Numbered from the stretch's first letter, positions 28,587-38,113 are shown. The stretch is DNA of 64,000 nucleotides from Pseudomonas sp. P8_229 (GCF_034008635.1 NZ_CP125378.1:4216501-4280500); one strand, 5' to 3'. A program made the numbers and translations. Notes: a model not told the origin generated them from the sequence alone.

Positions 28587-31500
28587 ATGCGCTTCAACCT
28601 TTCCGAATGGGCGTTGCGTAATCGCCAGATCGTACTGTTCCTGATGCTTTTGCTGGCCATCGTCGGCGCCTTGTCCTACACCAAGCTGGGCCAGAGCGAA
28701 GACCCGCCGTTCACCTTCAAGGCCATGGTGATCCAGACTCGCTGGCCGGGGGCGACCGCGCAGGAAGTCTCGCGTCAGGTCACCGAACGCATCGAAAAGA
28801 AACTGATGGAAACCGGTGAGTACGAACGCATTGTGTCGTTCTCCCGCCCGGGCGAATCCCAGGTCACGTTCATTGCCCGCGACTCGATGCATTCGGTGGA
28901 CATCCCCGACCTCTGGTATCAGGTGCGCAAGAAGGTCAGCGACATTCGCCAGACCTTGCCACCGGGAATTCAGGGGCCGTTTTTCAACGATGAATTCGGC
29001 ACCACGTTCGGCAATATCTATGCGCTGACCGGCGACGGTTTCGACTACGCGCTGCTCAAGGATTACGCCGACCGTATCCAGATCCAGCTGCAGCGGGTCA
29101 AGGATGTGGGCAAGGTCGATTTGCTCGGTTTGCAGGACGAGAAAATCTGGGTCGAGCTGTCCAACGTCAAACTCGCGACCCTCGGTTTGCCGCTGGCGGC
29201 TGTACAGCAAGCACTGGAAGAGCAGAACGCGGTGTCCACCGCCGGCTTCTTCGAAACCGGCAGCGAGCGTGTGCAGCTGCGGGTCTCGGGGAATTTTCAG
29301 ACCGTCGACGAGATCAAGAATTTTCCGATCCGGGTCGGCGATCGGACGTTCCGCATCTCCGATGTCGCCGATGTGCATCGCGGTTTCAACGATCCACCGG
29401 CGCCGCGCATGCGCTTCATGGGCGAAGACGCCATCGGCCTTGCGGTGGCAATGAAGGACGGCGGTGACATTCTGGTGCTGGGCAAGGCGCTGGAAGGCGA
29501 GTTCTCGCGCCTGCAGAAAGGCCTTCCGGCCGGCATGCAACTGCGCAAGGTGTCCGACCAACCGGCGGCGGTGAAAACCGGTGTCGGCGAATTCGTCCAG
29601 GTGCTGGTCGAGGCGCTGGCAATCGTGTTGCTGGTGAGCTTCTTCTCCCTCGGCGTGCGCACCGGCATGGTCGTCGCGCTGACCATTCCGCTGGTGCTGG
29701 CGATGACCTTCGCCTGCATGTATTACCTCGGCATCGGCCTGCACAAGATCTCCCTCGGCGCGCTGGTGCTGGCGCTGGGCTTGCTGGTGGACGATGCGAT
29801 CATCGCCGTGGAAATGATGGCGATCAAAATGGAGCAGGGCTTCGACCGGATCCGGGCGGCGAGCTTCGCCTGGACCAGTACCGCGTTCCCGATGCTCACC
29901 GGCACGCTGATCACCGCCGCCGGCTTTCTGCCGATTGCCACGGCGCAGTCCGGTACCGGCGAATACACCCGTTCGATCTTTCAGGTGGTGACTATTGCGT
30001 TGCTCGCCTCATGGGTGGCGGCGGTGATGTTCGTGCCGTATCTGGGGGAAAAACTCCTGCCGGATCTGGCGAAGATTCACGCCGCCAGACACGGCACGAC
30101 TGATGGCCAGGCGGACCCGTATGGCACGCCGTTCTATCAACGGGTGCGACGTCTGGTGCAGTGGTGCGTGGCGCACCGCAAGACCGTGATTGTGCTGACG
30201 GTGGGGCTGTTCATCGCTTCGGTGATGCTGTTCCGTTTCGTGCCGCAGCAGTTCTTCCCGGCCTCCAATCGACTGGAGTTGATGGTCGATCTGAAACTGG
30301 CCGAAGGCGCGTCGCTGGCCAACACCACGGCCGAGGTCAAACGCCTGGAAGCGATGCTTAAGGATCACGCCGGCATCGACAATTATGTGGCGTATGTCGG
30401 CACCGGTTCACCGCGTTTCTACCTGCCGCTGGATCAACAACTGCCGGCGGCGAGCTTTGCCCAGTTTGTGGTGCTGGCGAAAAACATCGAGGAGCGCGAG
30501 ACCCTGCGCACCTGGTTGATCAGCACGTTGAACGAGCAATTCCCGGCCCTGCGTTCGCGGGTCACGCGTCTGGAAAACGGCCCGCCGGTTGGCTATCCGG
30601 TGCAGTTCCGCGTCACCGGTGAACACATCGAGGAAGTCCGCGCGCTGGCGCGCAAAGTGGCGGCCAAGGTGCGCGAGAACCCGCACGTGGTCAATGTGCA
30701 CCTGGACTGGGAAGAACCGAGCAAGGTGGTGTACCTGAACATCGATCAGGACCGTGCCCGTGCCTTGGGCGTGAGCACCGCCAATCTGGCGAAATTCCTT
30801 CAGAGTTCGTTGACCGGTTCCAGCGTCAGCCAGTACCGCGAGGACAACGAGTTGATCGAGATTCTGCTGCGCGGCACGGTGCATGAGCGTACCGAGTTGT
30901 CGTTGCTGCCGAGTCTGGCGGTGCCGACCGATAACGGTCGCAGTGTGGCGTTGTCGCAGATTGCCACGCTGGAATATGGCTTTGAGGAGGGGGTCATCTG
31001 GCATCGCAATCGCCTGCCGACTGTGACCGTGCGTGCCGACATCTATGGCAAGGAGCAGCCGGCGACGCTGGTGCAGCAGATTCAGCCGACGCTTGATCCG
31101 ATTCGTGCCGAATTGCCCGATGGGTATCTGTTGGATGTTGGCGGCACGGTGGAGGATTCGGAGCGTGGGCAGAAGTCGGTGAACGCCGGGGTGCCGATGT
31201 TCATTGTGGTAGTGCTGACGTTGCTGATGGTGCAACTGCGCAGTTTCTCGCGTACGGCGATGGTGTTTCTGACGGCGCCGCTGGGGTTGATCGGTGTGGT
31301 GCTGTTTCTGATGGTGTTCCGTCAGCCGTTCGGGTTTGTGGCGATGCTGGGGACGATCGCGTTGTCGGGGATGATCATGCGTAACTCGGTGATTCTTGTG
31401 GATCAGATCGAGCAGGATATTGCTTCTGGGCTTAAGCCTTGGCAGGCGATTATCGAGGCGACTGTGCGGCGGTTTCGGCCGATTGTTTTGACCGCTTTGG

Positions 31501-31655
31501 CGGCGGTGTTGGCGATGATTCCGTTGTCGCGCAGTGTGTTTTTCGGGCCGATGGCGGTGGCGATCATGGGCGGGTTGATTGTGGCTACGGCTTTGACTCT
31601 GCTGTTTTTGCCGGCTTTGTATGCGGCTTGGTTCAGGGTTCGTCGGGAGGGTTGA
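28587..31655 (+). CDS. mexK: MexK-like RND efflux transporter
   Basis: 1022 residues, the usual RND length. Proton-driven inner-membrane exporter with two large periplasmic loops and twelve membrane helices. The helix-4 proton-relay acids are seen in ALGLLVDDAIIAVEMMAIKM, and the N-terminus RQIVLFLMLLLAIVGALSY, then LGQSEDPPFTFKAM is characteristic of this branch. MexK exports erythromycin and triclosan in P. aeruginosa; the substrate here is not shown by sequence. The coding sequence becomes richer in G/T-ending codons over the last 500 bases. Confidence 0.9.
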   Translation: MRFNLSEWALRNRQIVLFLMLLLAIVGALSYTKLGQSEDPPFTFKAMVIQTRWPGATAQEVSRQVTERIEKKLMETGEYERIVSFSRPGESQVTFIARDSMHSVDIPDLWYQVRKKVSDIRQTLPPGIQGPFFNDEFGTTFGNIYALTGDGFDYALLKDYADRIQIQLQRVKDVGKVDLLGLQDEKIWVELSNVKLATLGLPLAAVQQALEEQNAVSTAGFFETGSERVQLRVSGNFQTVDEIKNFPIRVGDRTFRISDVADVHRGFNDPPAPRMRFMGEDAIGLAVAMKDGGDILVLGKALEGEFSRLQKGLPAGMQLRKVSDQPAAVKTGVGEFVQVLVEALAIVLLVSFFSLGVRTGMVVALTIPLVLAMTFACMYYLGIGLHKISLGALVLALGLLVDDAIIAVEMMAIKMEQGFDRIRAASFAWTSTAFPMLTGTLITAAGFLPIATAQSGTGEYTRSIFQVVTIALLASWVAAVMFVPYLGEKLLPDLAKIHAARHGTTDGQADPYGTPFYQRVRRLVQWCVAHRKTVIVLTVGLFIASVMLFRFVPQQFFPASNRLELMVDLKLAEGASLANTTAEVKRLEAMLKDHAGIDNYVAYVGTGSPRFYLPLDQQLPAASFAQFVVLAKNIEERETLRTWLISTLNEQFPALRSRVTRLENGPPVGYPVQFRVTGEHIEEVRALARKVAAKVRENPHVVNVHLDWEEPSKVVYLNIDQDRARALGVSTANLAKFLQSSLTGSSVSQYREDNELIEILLRGTVHERTELSLLPSLAVPTDNGRSVALSQIATLEYGFEEGVIWHRNRLPTVTVRADIYGKEQPATLVQQIQPTLDPIRAELPDGYLLDVGGTVEDSERGQKSVNAGVPMFIVVVLTLLMVQLRSFSRTAMVFLTAPLGLIGVVLFLMVFRQPFGFVAMLGTIALSGMIMRNSVILVDQIEQDIASGLKPWQAIIEATVRRFRPIVLTALAAVLAMIPLSRSVFFGPMAVAIMGGLIVATALTLLFLPALYAAWFRVRREG

Positions 31656-31689
31656 GGCTTTTGGACTTGGCGGCCTTTGGGCCGACCAT

Positions 31690-31750
31690 GCTCCTGGGGT
31701 TTTGGGGGTTTTGGGGGTTTTGGGGGTTTTGGGGGGGGTTGGGGGTTTAT
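31690..31750 (+). repeat. G-quadruplex-forming G4-5T4 tract
   Basis: Immediately after mexK the plus strand reads GGGG TTTT GGGGG TTTT GGGGG TTTT GGGGG TTTT G8 TT GGGGG. Six G-runs of four or more, separated by T4, satisfy any G-quadruplex rule and resemble ciliate telomere repeats. It is outside any supported gene and could stall polymerase or end mexK transcription. Confidence 0.85.
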
Positions 31751-31764
31751 CCGTTGGTTCGGGG

Positions 31765-32060
31765 GTTGCGGCTGGCGGTTTCGCCCTTACGGCGAGTCAC
31801 TTTTTCAGACGCCAAAAAGTAACCAAAAGGCTGGGCCCCGGCGTACAGCCCTCGCTTAGGCTCGGGTTCCTTCGTTGCGGGGTTCATCCGGGGGCATCGC
31901 CTACGGTTTGCTTCGCTGCACCTCCTCTCGATGTGTTTGGCTTCGCCAAACGGTCGCTGCGCTCCCCCCCCCCGGATGACCCCCTCCACTCAGCCTGCCG
32001 ATGGGGCCAGCAGATCAACAGCTGCAGCCGAGCTTGCGCTCATCCTGTTGAGTGGGGCGG
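31765..32060. repeat. dispersed Pseudomonas intergenic repeat
   Basis: The segment contains GGTTTCGCCCTTACGGCGAG, ACTTTTTCAGACGCCAAAAA, CCTCGCTTAGGCTCGGGTTC, and the hairpin GTTTGGCTTCGCCAAAC, then a run of ten C. I recognise this composite as a repeat found between many genes of fluorescent pseudomonads; the family name is not known to me. Open frames across it look accidental. Confidence 0.6.
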
Positions 32061-32092
32061 CTGCGCCGCGTGCGATGCACACAGTTCAAAAT

Positions 32093-32640
32093 TGTGGGAG
32101 CCAGCCAGCCTGCCTGCTCGCGAAGGCGACCAGACAGCCGACCACTCTCCAACTGCCTGCACCCCATCCCACTGTGGGAGCGGGCTTGCTCGCGAAGGCG
32201 ACCAGACAGCCGACCACTCTCCAACTGCCTGCACTCAATCCCACTGTGGGAGCGAGCCTGCTCGCGAAGGCGGCCTGACAGCCGACCAATCTCCAACTGC
32301 CTGCACCCAATCCCACTGTGGGAGCGAGCCTGCTCGCGAAGGCGGCCTGCGAACCGACCACTCTCCAACTGCCTGCACCCCATCCCACTGTGGGAGCGGG
32401 CTTGCTCGCGAAGGCGACCAGACAGCCGACCACTCTCCAACTGCCTGCACCCCATCCCACTGTGGGAGCGGGCTTGCTCGCGAAGGCGACCAGACAGCCG
32501 ACCACTCTCTAACTGCCTGCACCCCATCCCACTGTGGGAGCGGGCTTGCTCGCGAAGGCGACCAGACAGCCGACCACTCTCCAACTGCCTGCACCCAATC
32601 CCACTGTGGGAGCGAGCCTGCTCGCGAAGGCGGCCTACGA
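32093..32640. repeat. tandem array of eight REP elements with 72-bp period
   Basis: The core TGTGGGAGCGGGCTTGCTCG or its GAGCCTG variant recurs at 32093, 32173, 32245, 32317, 32389, 32461, 32533 and 32605. After the first unit, which has an 8-bp expansion, the spacing is exactly 72. The 46 bases between cores (GACAGCCGACCACTCTCCAA, then CTGCCTGCACCCCATCCCAC) are also repeated, so this is a true tandem repeat and not a CRISPR array. All cores point the same way, unlike the paired REPs elsewhere. Confidence 0.95.
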
Positions 32641-33042
32641 GCCGACCAATCTCCGACACCCCCCAATCCCCCCGAATCCGAACCCGAAACCACCCTTGAA
32701 CGACCAACCGACCCCGTCTCCCCCTACGCCTTCCTCGATTCGCTCAAGCTCCACGACGCAGCGCTGCGCGCGCTCGATCACTACCTGCTGCCCCAGGCTG
32801 AAAAACACCCCAAGCCCGTCAGTCAGCCCAGCACAATCTTCACCGTCCTCCCCGAAGTCGATTCCGAAACCCTGCTGGCCCATGCCTGTGAAACACTCGC
32901 CTCGGCCAATGTCATGGCCAGTGCGTTGGCGTTTACCCTGAGCGTCCCGACGTGCAGTCAGCTTCTCGGCATCCAGCAGATGATTTCGCTCGCTGAGCTG
33001 TCGGTAAACCGCGTCCTTGATCAAGTCGATCCGCAAGACTGA
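32641..33042 (+). pseudogene. DUF6124 family gene with start region replaced by the REP array
   Basis: The frame encodes PTPPNPPESEPE, then FLDSLKLHDAALRALDHYL, EVDSETLLAHACETLASANV and MISLAELSVNRVLDQVDP. This matches the DUF6124 proteins common in Pseudomonas, which normally begin with Met a few residues before the TPNPPE-like motif. Here no ATG, GTG or TTG precedes it in frame until a TTG at 32092, across the whole REP array. The gene is therefore either dead at its 5' end or translated as a repeat fusion. The body is free of stops. Function of DUF6124 is unknown. Confidence 0.6.
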
Positions 33043-33050
33043 CAGGCAAC

Positions 33051-33088
33051 AAAAAGCCCGCTGACCTTCACAGGTTCAGCGGGCTTTT
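33051..33088. terminator. bidirectional terminator
   Basis: AAAAGCCCGCTGACC and GGTTCAGCGGGCTTTT form a long stem with A and T flanks between the DUF6124 frame and the convergent DUF4197 gene. Confidence 0.92.
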
Positions 33089-33105
33089 GTTTGCATCGGG
33101 ATCGC

Positions 33106-33795
33106 TTACAAAGTCCCGAACACCTTTTTCGCAAGACCGGTCGCCGCAGCAGCCGGATTCTTGCGAATGGTTTCTTCCTGTTTGCCGATCATTTCGAATA
33201 GGCCGTTCAGCGCTTGTTCGGTGACGTAGTTTTCGACGTTGGCGCTCTTCGCATCCACCACGCCCAGGGTCGCGGCCTGGCCGGCGAAGGCGTTGTACTT
33301 TTGTGCTACGCCGACTTTGTCGGTGGCTTGTTTGACGATTGGCAGGAACTTGGCGCGGATCTGTTCGCGGCTGGATTTGTCCAGGTATTGGGTAGCCGAG
33401 TCGGTGCCGCCGCTGAGGATGCCTTTGGCGTCGGCCACGGTCATCTTCTTCACGGCGTCGACGAGGATCGGCTGAGCCTGGGTCACGGCGTTTTCCGCCG
33501 CCTTGTTCATCGCGGTTTCGAGTTCGTCGACCTGGGCGCCCATGCCGAAGGCTTTCATCTTGCCGGCGACTTTACCGAGTTTGCCCGGCAGTTCGATTTT
33601 CACTTGCGGGTTGTTGCTGAAACCGCCCGGGGTGCCGAGTTGTTTGACGGCCAGTTGCGCGCCTTGGGTCAGGGCGTCCTTGAGGCCGCCGCTGGCGTCT
33701 TGTTGTGACAGGTCGCTGAGCGACAGCGCCAGTGCGTTGGCGCAGATCATCAAGCCCGCGCACAGGCCGGCGAAGCGAAGGGTAGGGCGGAACAT
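33106..33795 (-). CDS. DUF4197 periplasmic protein
   Basis: 229 residues. An N-terminal signal peptide (LCAGLMICANALA, likely cleaved near residue 23) precedes a DUF4197 domain (LKDALTQGAQLAVKQLG, then KIELPGKLGKVAGKMKAFGM, ILSGGTDSATQYLDKSSREQ, and the C-terminal NGLFEMIGKQEETIRKNPAA). The protein is helical and predicted periplasmic. Function is unknown. It is followed on the same strand upstream by the YbaY-like lipoprotein gene, 21 bases away. Confidence 0.9.
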   Translation of the reverse strand: MFRPTLRFAGLCAGLMICANALALSLSDLSQQDASGGLKDALTQGAQLAVKQLGTPGGFSNNPQVKIELPGKLGKVAGKMKAFGMGAQVDELETAMNKAAENAVTQAQPILVDAVKKMTVADAKGILSGGTDSATQYLDKSSREQIRAKFLPIVKQATDKVGVAQKYNAFAGQAATLGVVDAKSANVENYVTEQALNGLFEMIGKQEETIRKNPAAAATGLAKKVFGTL

Positions 33796-33816
33796 GGCAG
33801 CTTCCTTGATAGATAA

Positions 33817-34215
33817 TTAGCGAATGGCGTCGACGCGGATTTTCAGCGGCTGCGGATCGTTGCCGTCCAGTTGCACGGCGTGGTTTTCGGTGGTGATGAA
33901 CATCAACTCGCCGTTGACTTCGATGCGCGCGCTGACCGAGTAGCGGTGGCCGGGTTTGACCTGCGCCGGATCGTAGCTCAAATGAAACGGCAGCGGCACC
34001 TGGCCTTTGACCGGGCCTTTCTGTTCGTCGAGGACCCCCGCCGGGGCGTCGGGCAGCGATACGTCTTGCAGGCTCACGCTCAAGGTCGCGCTCGGTGGCA
34101 GGGCGATGCGTTGCAGGTAGAACACTTCGCCGTCGAGGCCGACTTTACCGGCGGGGGTGGTCGACTGGCAGGCGCTCAACAGGGTGGCAGCGGCGAGAAG
34201 GGTGAGTTTTTTCAT
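33817..34215 (-). CDS. YbaY-family lipoprotein
   Basis: 132 residues. A lipobox (LLSACQS) precedes a single YbaY-type beta-sandwich domain (GEVFYLQRIALPPSATLSVS, then PFHLSYDPAQVKPGHRYSVS and a final ENHAVQL strand). E. coli YbaY is an outer-membrane lipoprotein of unknown role, related in fold to type III secretion pilotins. It lies 50 bases from a larger YbaY-like gene with no signal. Confidence 0.88.
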   Translation of the reverse strand: MKKLTLLAAATLLSACQSTTPAGKVGLDGEVFYLQRIALPPSATLSVSLQDVSLPDAPAGVLDEQKGPVKGQVPLPFHLSYDPAQVKPGHRYSVSARIEVNGELMFITTENHAVQLDGNDPQPLKIRVDAIR

Positions 34216-34265
34216 CGGGACCTCTGAGACATGTGCGCCGGAAGAATCCCGGCGCCGAAGGAAAT

Positions 34266-34952
34266 CTAGCGGATTTTGCTGTCAGCGTCAGTGAACAAAC
34301 GTAAGGGTTTTTCCAACCACTGCGCCATGGCCTGAATTAACCACGAGCGTTGTTCGCGTGGCGGCGGGGAAAGTTCTATTCGCCCGGGACTGACCGGAAT
34401 GCGTTGGTGGTAGCGGTTTTCGATGCCGCTGAGTGCATAACGCTTGCCGGGAGTGACACTGGCCGGGTCATATTTCAGATAGAACGAAGTGGCGGTCTGT
34501 TCGTCGTGGCTGACCCGCACCAGTTCAACTTCGGGACTGTCGGCCTCATGCAGGCTGATGGTGACTGCTTCTTCGGTCGGGAAGTTTTCCGGCTCTTGAA
34601 CTTCAACATATAACAGCCCGATCGGGCTCAGGTGCACGGTCTGGCGATGAGGCAGCTTGTTGACGATGACAAAGTATTCCTGATCAAGCAGCAAGGGTTG
34701 GTGCTTGTGGAACATCCGGACGGTAATTCGGTACTTCACGCCGATATCTGTATAGGGATGGAGGAATTCGAACTTCCAGTCGCCTTCGAACAGCCTTGCA
34801 AAGCGCTGTTCCTTGATGGGCGTCGACAGCTTCGGATTAACCACCTCGATGGTGACAATGGTTTCATTGTCACCATCGAGGGGGATTTGAAAGGCTGCTG
34901 GTAAACTGAAGTTTAAAGTGACTGCCGAAGTGTGGTCGTTTAACAGGCTCAT
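34266..34952 (-). CDS. Two-domain YbaY-like protein without signal peptide
   Basis: 228 residues. The second half contains SFYLKYDPASVTPGKRYALS, closely matching PFHLSYDPAQVKPGHRYSVS of the neighbouring lipoprotein. The first half contains WKFEFLHPYTDIGVKYRITV in an equivalent place. It therefore looks like two YbaY-like domains in tandem. There is no signal peptide, and the N-terminus is polar. The region is AT-richer than plsB beside it. The role is unknown; a cytoplasmic or non-classically exported product is possible. Confidence 0.78.
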   Translation of the reverse strand: MSLLNDHTSAVTLNFSLPAAFQIPLDGDNETIVTIEVVNPKLSTPIKEQRFARLFEGDWKFEFLHPYTDIGVKYRITVRMFHKHQPLLLDQEYFVIVNKLPHRQTVHLSPIGLLYVEVQEPENFPTEEAVTISLHEADSPEVELVRVSHDEQTATSFYLKYDPASVTPGKRYALSGIENRYHQRIPVSPGRIELSPPPREQRSWLIQAMAQWLEKPLRLFTDADSKIR

Positions 34953-35002
34953 CTCGATATCCTTATCGTGATTGTTTGAGAGAGCCTATTAATTCATGGA
35001 TC

Positions 35003-35038
35003 AACTAACGGGGGAACCGAACGGTACGCCCGTTAGTT
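35003..35038 (-). terminator. hairpin between plsB and the YbaY-like gene
   Basis: AACTAACGGG and CCCGTTAGTT are a perfect 10-bp inverted repeat 12 bases past the plsB stop. No U-tract follows on the minus strand, so termination is plausible but not certain. Confidence 0.5.
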
Positions 35039-35049
35039 GTCGGCAAATT

Positions 35050-37548
35050 TCAGACTGGCGGCGTTACAGCGGTTTCCGCAGCATCTTCACTGCGATGCAA
35101 CGCCACCTGACGAATCGACAAGCGAATCTCCGCCGGCAATACGCGCTTGGCCGCGCCCTCGGCCAGTTCGCCGAGCAGTTCGTGGTAACTCAGCTTGCCG
35201 GCCTCGTCGCGGTGCAGCACGTCGAGATCCAGCAGGGTCTGGATGAAGTGACGGAACAGGCTCTTGTCGAAGAACTCCGGGGCGTTCAGGCCGTGCAGGA
35301 TCGACAGGCGCTGGGCCATGACCGTGCACAGGTCTTCCAGTTCTTCGGCGCTGATGCTGTTCTGCCCGGCGTTGAGCAGCAGCGAGACCGTCATGTAGAA
35401 GCGCTGCAGGGTCTGCGCGATGCTTTTCGACAGCAGGGTCAGCAGCACAAAGTGCCGCGAACTCGGAGCGGGGCGCAGGTACACGTCCTTCTCGAAACGC
35501 AGCAGGCCTTGTTCGACGAACGCTTCCAGCCATTGATCGACCACGGCGTCGAGTTCGTCCAGGCTCCAGCGAATGAACAGCTCCGCCTGCAGGTACGGAT
35601 ACAGCGCACGGGTGTAGCGCAGGATCTGTTCGCGGCTCATGCGCGAGGTGCTCTGGAAGAAGCTCGCCAGCAGCGCCGGCAGGGCGAAGATGTGCAGCAC
35701 GTTGTTGCGGTAGTAGGTCATCAGGACGGCGTTCTGCTCGTCCAGATACAGAATCTTGCCCAGCGCATCGTTCTGCTCGGACAGCAGATCCATGTCCTTC
35801 ACGTGCTCGATCAGCGCACGGCCGTCGCCTTGCGGCAAGGTGGTGTGCGGCGAATACGGCACTTTGCGCAGCAATGCCAGATACAGATCCAGCACCCGCG
35901 CCATGGCCCGGTCGTCCAGTGCCAGGCGGGTGGTCGACAGCAGTGCCAGCGCCACCAGATTGACCGGGTTGATCGCCGCCGCTTCGTTCAGGTGCTGCGC
36001 GACTTTCTCGCCAAGGCGATTGGTGGTTTCGTTGAGCCACGCCGGTTTGTACTGCGGGCCGAGTTCCTGCTGGCGCCAGTCCGGTTGTTCGCTGTCGAGG
36101 AACTCCGCGAGTTTGATCGGCTCACCGAAGTTCACTGCGACCTGACCGAAGCGCTGCTTGAGCGCGCCGATGACTTTGAAGATGTCGAAGATCGACTCTT
36201 TTTTCTTGCTCGCCCCGCGCAGTTCGCCAAGGTAGGTACGACCTTCCAGCACGCGCTCGTAACCGATGTACACCGGCACGAAGACGATCGGCATCCGCGA
36301 CGAACGCAGGAAGCTGCGCAGGGTGATCGCGAGCATGCCGGTTTTCGGTTGCAGCATGCGCCCGGTACGGGAGCGGCCGCCCTCGACGAAGTACTCGACC
36401 GGGAAGCCTTTGGTGAACAGAGTGTGCAGGTATTCGTTGAACACCGAGGTGTACAGCGGATTGCCCTTGAACGTGCGGCGCATGAAAAACGCGCCGCCGC
36501 GCCGCAGCAGGCTGCCGATCACCGGCATATTCAGGTTGATCCCGGCGGCAATGTGCGGCGGGGTCAGGCCGTTACGGAACAGCAAATACGAGAGCAGCAG
36601 GTAGTCGATGTGGCTGCGGTGGCACGGCACGTAGATCACTTCGTGACCCTGGGCGACCTTTTGCACGCCTTCGATGTGGTTGACCTTGATCCCGTCGTAG
36701 ATCTTGTTCCAGAACCAGCTCAGCACCACTTCGAGGAAACGGATCGCGGTGTAGGTGTAGTCCGAGGCGATCTCGTTGCCGTAGCGCAGGGCCTGGGCCT
36801 TGGCCTTTTCCGCAGAGATGTTTTCGCGTTCGGCTTCGTCGAGGATCGCTTGCTTGACCAGTGGCTGGTTGAGCAGGCCTTTGACCAGATTGCGCCGGTG
36901 CGAGATGTCCGGGCCGATCACCGCCGCCTTCAGGTTGCGAAAGTGCACGCGCAGGATGCGTTGGGCCATGCGCACGGTGCGCTCGTGGCCCTTGTTGTGC
37001 TCGATCAGTTCGCGCAGGTGGATCGGCGCCGAGAACTGCACGCGGGTTTTGCGCCCGAGGACGATGATGCTCAGCAGTTGACGCAAGCGCCCGGTGACCG
37101 CCCAGCTGTCGGCGAACAGCAGCTTCCACGGACTGTTTTCGCTGTCCGGCGACTGGCCCCAGAACACGCTGACCGGAATGATCTGCGCGTCTTCGGCGGC
37201 GTTCTGGGTGAGGGCGCTGACCAGTCGGGTCAGGGTCGGCGGCGCACCGCGCTTGTCCTGACGGCCGAGCCAGTCCGGGTCCGGCGTCAGGTAGAAGAAC
37301 GCCGCCGGTTCGATCAGCGACCCCACCGACACCGGCAGCACCGGACGCGGCAGCCCGGCCTTGGTGCACTCGGTGTCAACCACCGCCAGATCGGTGAGCG
37401 AGGGGTTTTGCAGGACGTAGAACACCGGACGACTGCGGTCGAGGTTGAGGGTGAACGACGACTGGTTGATCGTCTCCGAGCGAACCCAGAGGTACAACAG
37501 TCGGCGCAAGGTGCCAAACACAAGACGGCGGAACGGGGAACGGGTCAT
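35050..37548 (-). CDS. plsB: Glycerol-3-phosphate acyltransferase
   Basis: 832 residues from MTRSPFRR; an upstream in-frame ATG at 37581 lies in a hairpin and is less likely. PlsB acylates sn-glycerol-3-phosphate at position 1 at the inner membrane, the first step of phospholipid synthesis. Acyltransferase blocks are clear: block [16 protein letters not shown] (HxxxxD), block [18 protein letters not shown], block [17 protein letters not shown], block [18 protein letters not shown]. Length matches the family. Confidence 0.97.
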   Translation of the reverse strand: MTRSPFRRLVFGTLRRLLYLWVRSETINQSSFTLNLDRSRPVFYVLQNPSLTDLAVVDTECTKAGLPRPVLPVSVGSLIEPAAFFYLTPDPDWLGRQDKRGAPPTLTRLVSALTQNAAEDAQIIPVSVFWGQSPDSENSPWKLLFADSWAVTGRLRQLLSIIVLGRKTRVQFSAPIHLRELIEHNKGHERTVRMAQRILRVHFRNLKAAVIGPDISHRRNLVKGLLNQPLVKQAILDEAERENISAEKAKAQALRYGNEIASDYTYTAIRFLEVVLSWFWNKIYDGIKVNHIEGVQKVAQGHEVIYVPCHRSHIDYLLLSYLLFRNGLTPPHIAAGINLNMPVIGSLLRRGGAFFMRRTFKGNPLYTSVFNEYLHTLFTKGFPVEYFVEGGRSRTGRMLQPKTGMLAITLRSFLRSSRMPIVFVPVYIGYERVLEGRTYLGELRGASKKKESIFDIFKVIGALKQRFGQVAVNFGEPIKLAEFLDSEQPDWRQQELGPQYKPAWLNETTNRLGEKVAQHLNEAAAINPVNLVALALLSTTRLALDDRAMARVLDLYLALLRKVPYSPHTTLPQGDGRALIEHVKDMDLLSEQNDALGKILYLDEQNAVLMTYYRNNVLHIFALPALLASFFQSTSRMSREQILRYTRALYPYLQAELFIRWSLDELDAVVDQWLEAFVEQGLLRFEKDVYLRPAPSSRHFVLLTLLSKSIAQTLQRFYMTVSLLLNAGQNSISAEELEDLCTVMAQRLSILHGLNAPEFFDKSLFRHFIQTLLDLDVLHRDEAGKLSYHELLGELAEGAAKRVLPAEIRLSIRQVALHRSEDAAETAVTPPV

Positions 37549-37785
37549 ACGGCTTCTGCGTGAGTGAATAAAACCGAGCATTTGCTCGGGCGGTCGATAG
37601 TGTGCCGGATTCGCTGAAAATCGGCAAAAAAGCGGCGAAGTAATCTCCTGTTGAGAGTTTTCGCGCCTGTCATATACTCGGCAATCTGTCGCCGGGGGCC
37701 TTTATGGACGTCGGGCGCAGGCTGACGTTCCGCAAAGGCTTTCCTGCGAAAAGCCTGTTCAATAATAAAAAAGGAGTATGAACAG

Positions 37786-37995
37786 ATGGCAACACGTGAA
37801 ACCGGCAACGTGAAGTGGTTCAACGACGCCAAGGGCTACGGCTTCATTCAGCGCGACGACGGGGTGGACGTGTTCGTGCACTACCGCGCGATTCGCGGTG
37901 AAGGGCATCGCTCGCTGACTGAAGGGCAGCAGGTTGAATATGCGCTGGTGACGGGGGAGAAGGGGTTGCAGGCTGAGGATGTGGTAGGTCTGTAA
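37786..37995 (+). CDS. Cold-shock domain protein (CspA family)
   Basis: 69 residues. It is a single cold-shock domain with RNP1 (KGYGFIQR) and RNP2 (DVFVHYRAI), and the family start [11 protein letters not shown]. It binds single-stranded nucleic acid and acts as RNA chaperone. The C-terminal residues (GLQAEDV) differ from the usual GPQAxNV. AAAGGAG lies before the ATG. The 237-base leader contains no other gene and may regulate translation. In PAO1 I recall the next genes (hypothetical, rlmA, dapE, ndvB) in the same order. Confidence 0.95.
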   Translation: MATRETGNVKWFNDAKGYGFIQRDDGVDVFVHYRAIRGEGHRSLTEGQQVEYALVTGEKGLQAEDVVGL

Positions 37996-38023
37996 TACAA
38001 ATCTCCAAAACACCCAAAACCAC

Positions 38024-38113
38024 TGTGGGAGCGGGCTTGCTCGCGAATGCGGTGTATCAGTCAATATTGATATGGACTGATACACCGCATTCGCGAGCAA
38101 GCCCGCTCCCACA
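38024..38113. repeat. REP palindrome pair
   Basis: TGTGGGAGCGGGCTTGCTCGCGAATGC is mirrored exactly at the right end, and GGTGTATCAGTC pairs with GACTGATACACC inside. It is the most perfect REP pair in the window. Sits between convergent genes. Confidence 0.93.

Noticed and set aside
32093..32640. CRISPR array
   Set aside because: Repeats and spacers are both repeated every 72 bases, the core is a known REP, and there are no cas genes.
31621..33042. A 473-residue protein from ATG 31621 through the G4 tract and REP array to DUF6124
   Set aside because: The ATG lies inside mexK, and the frame crosses the G-quadruplex and dispersed repeat with low-complexity translation. Only the DUF6124 part has protein-like conservation.
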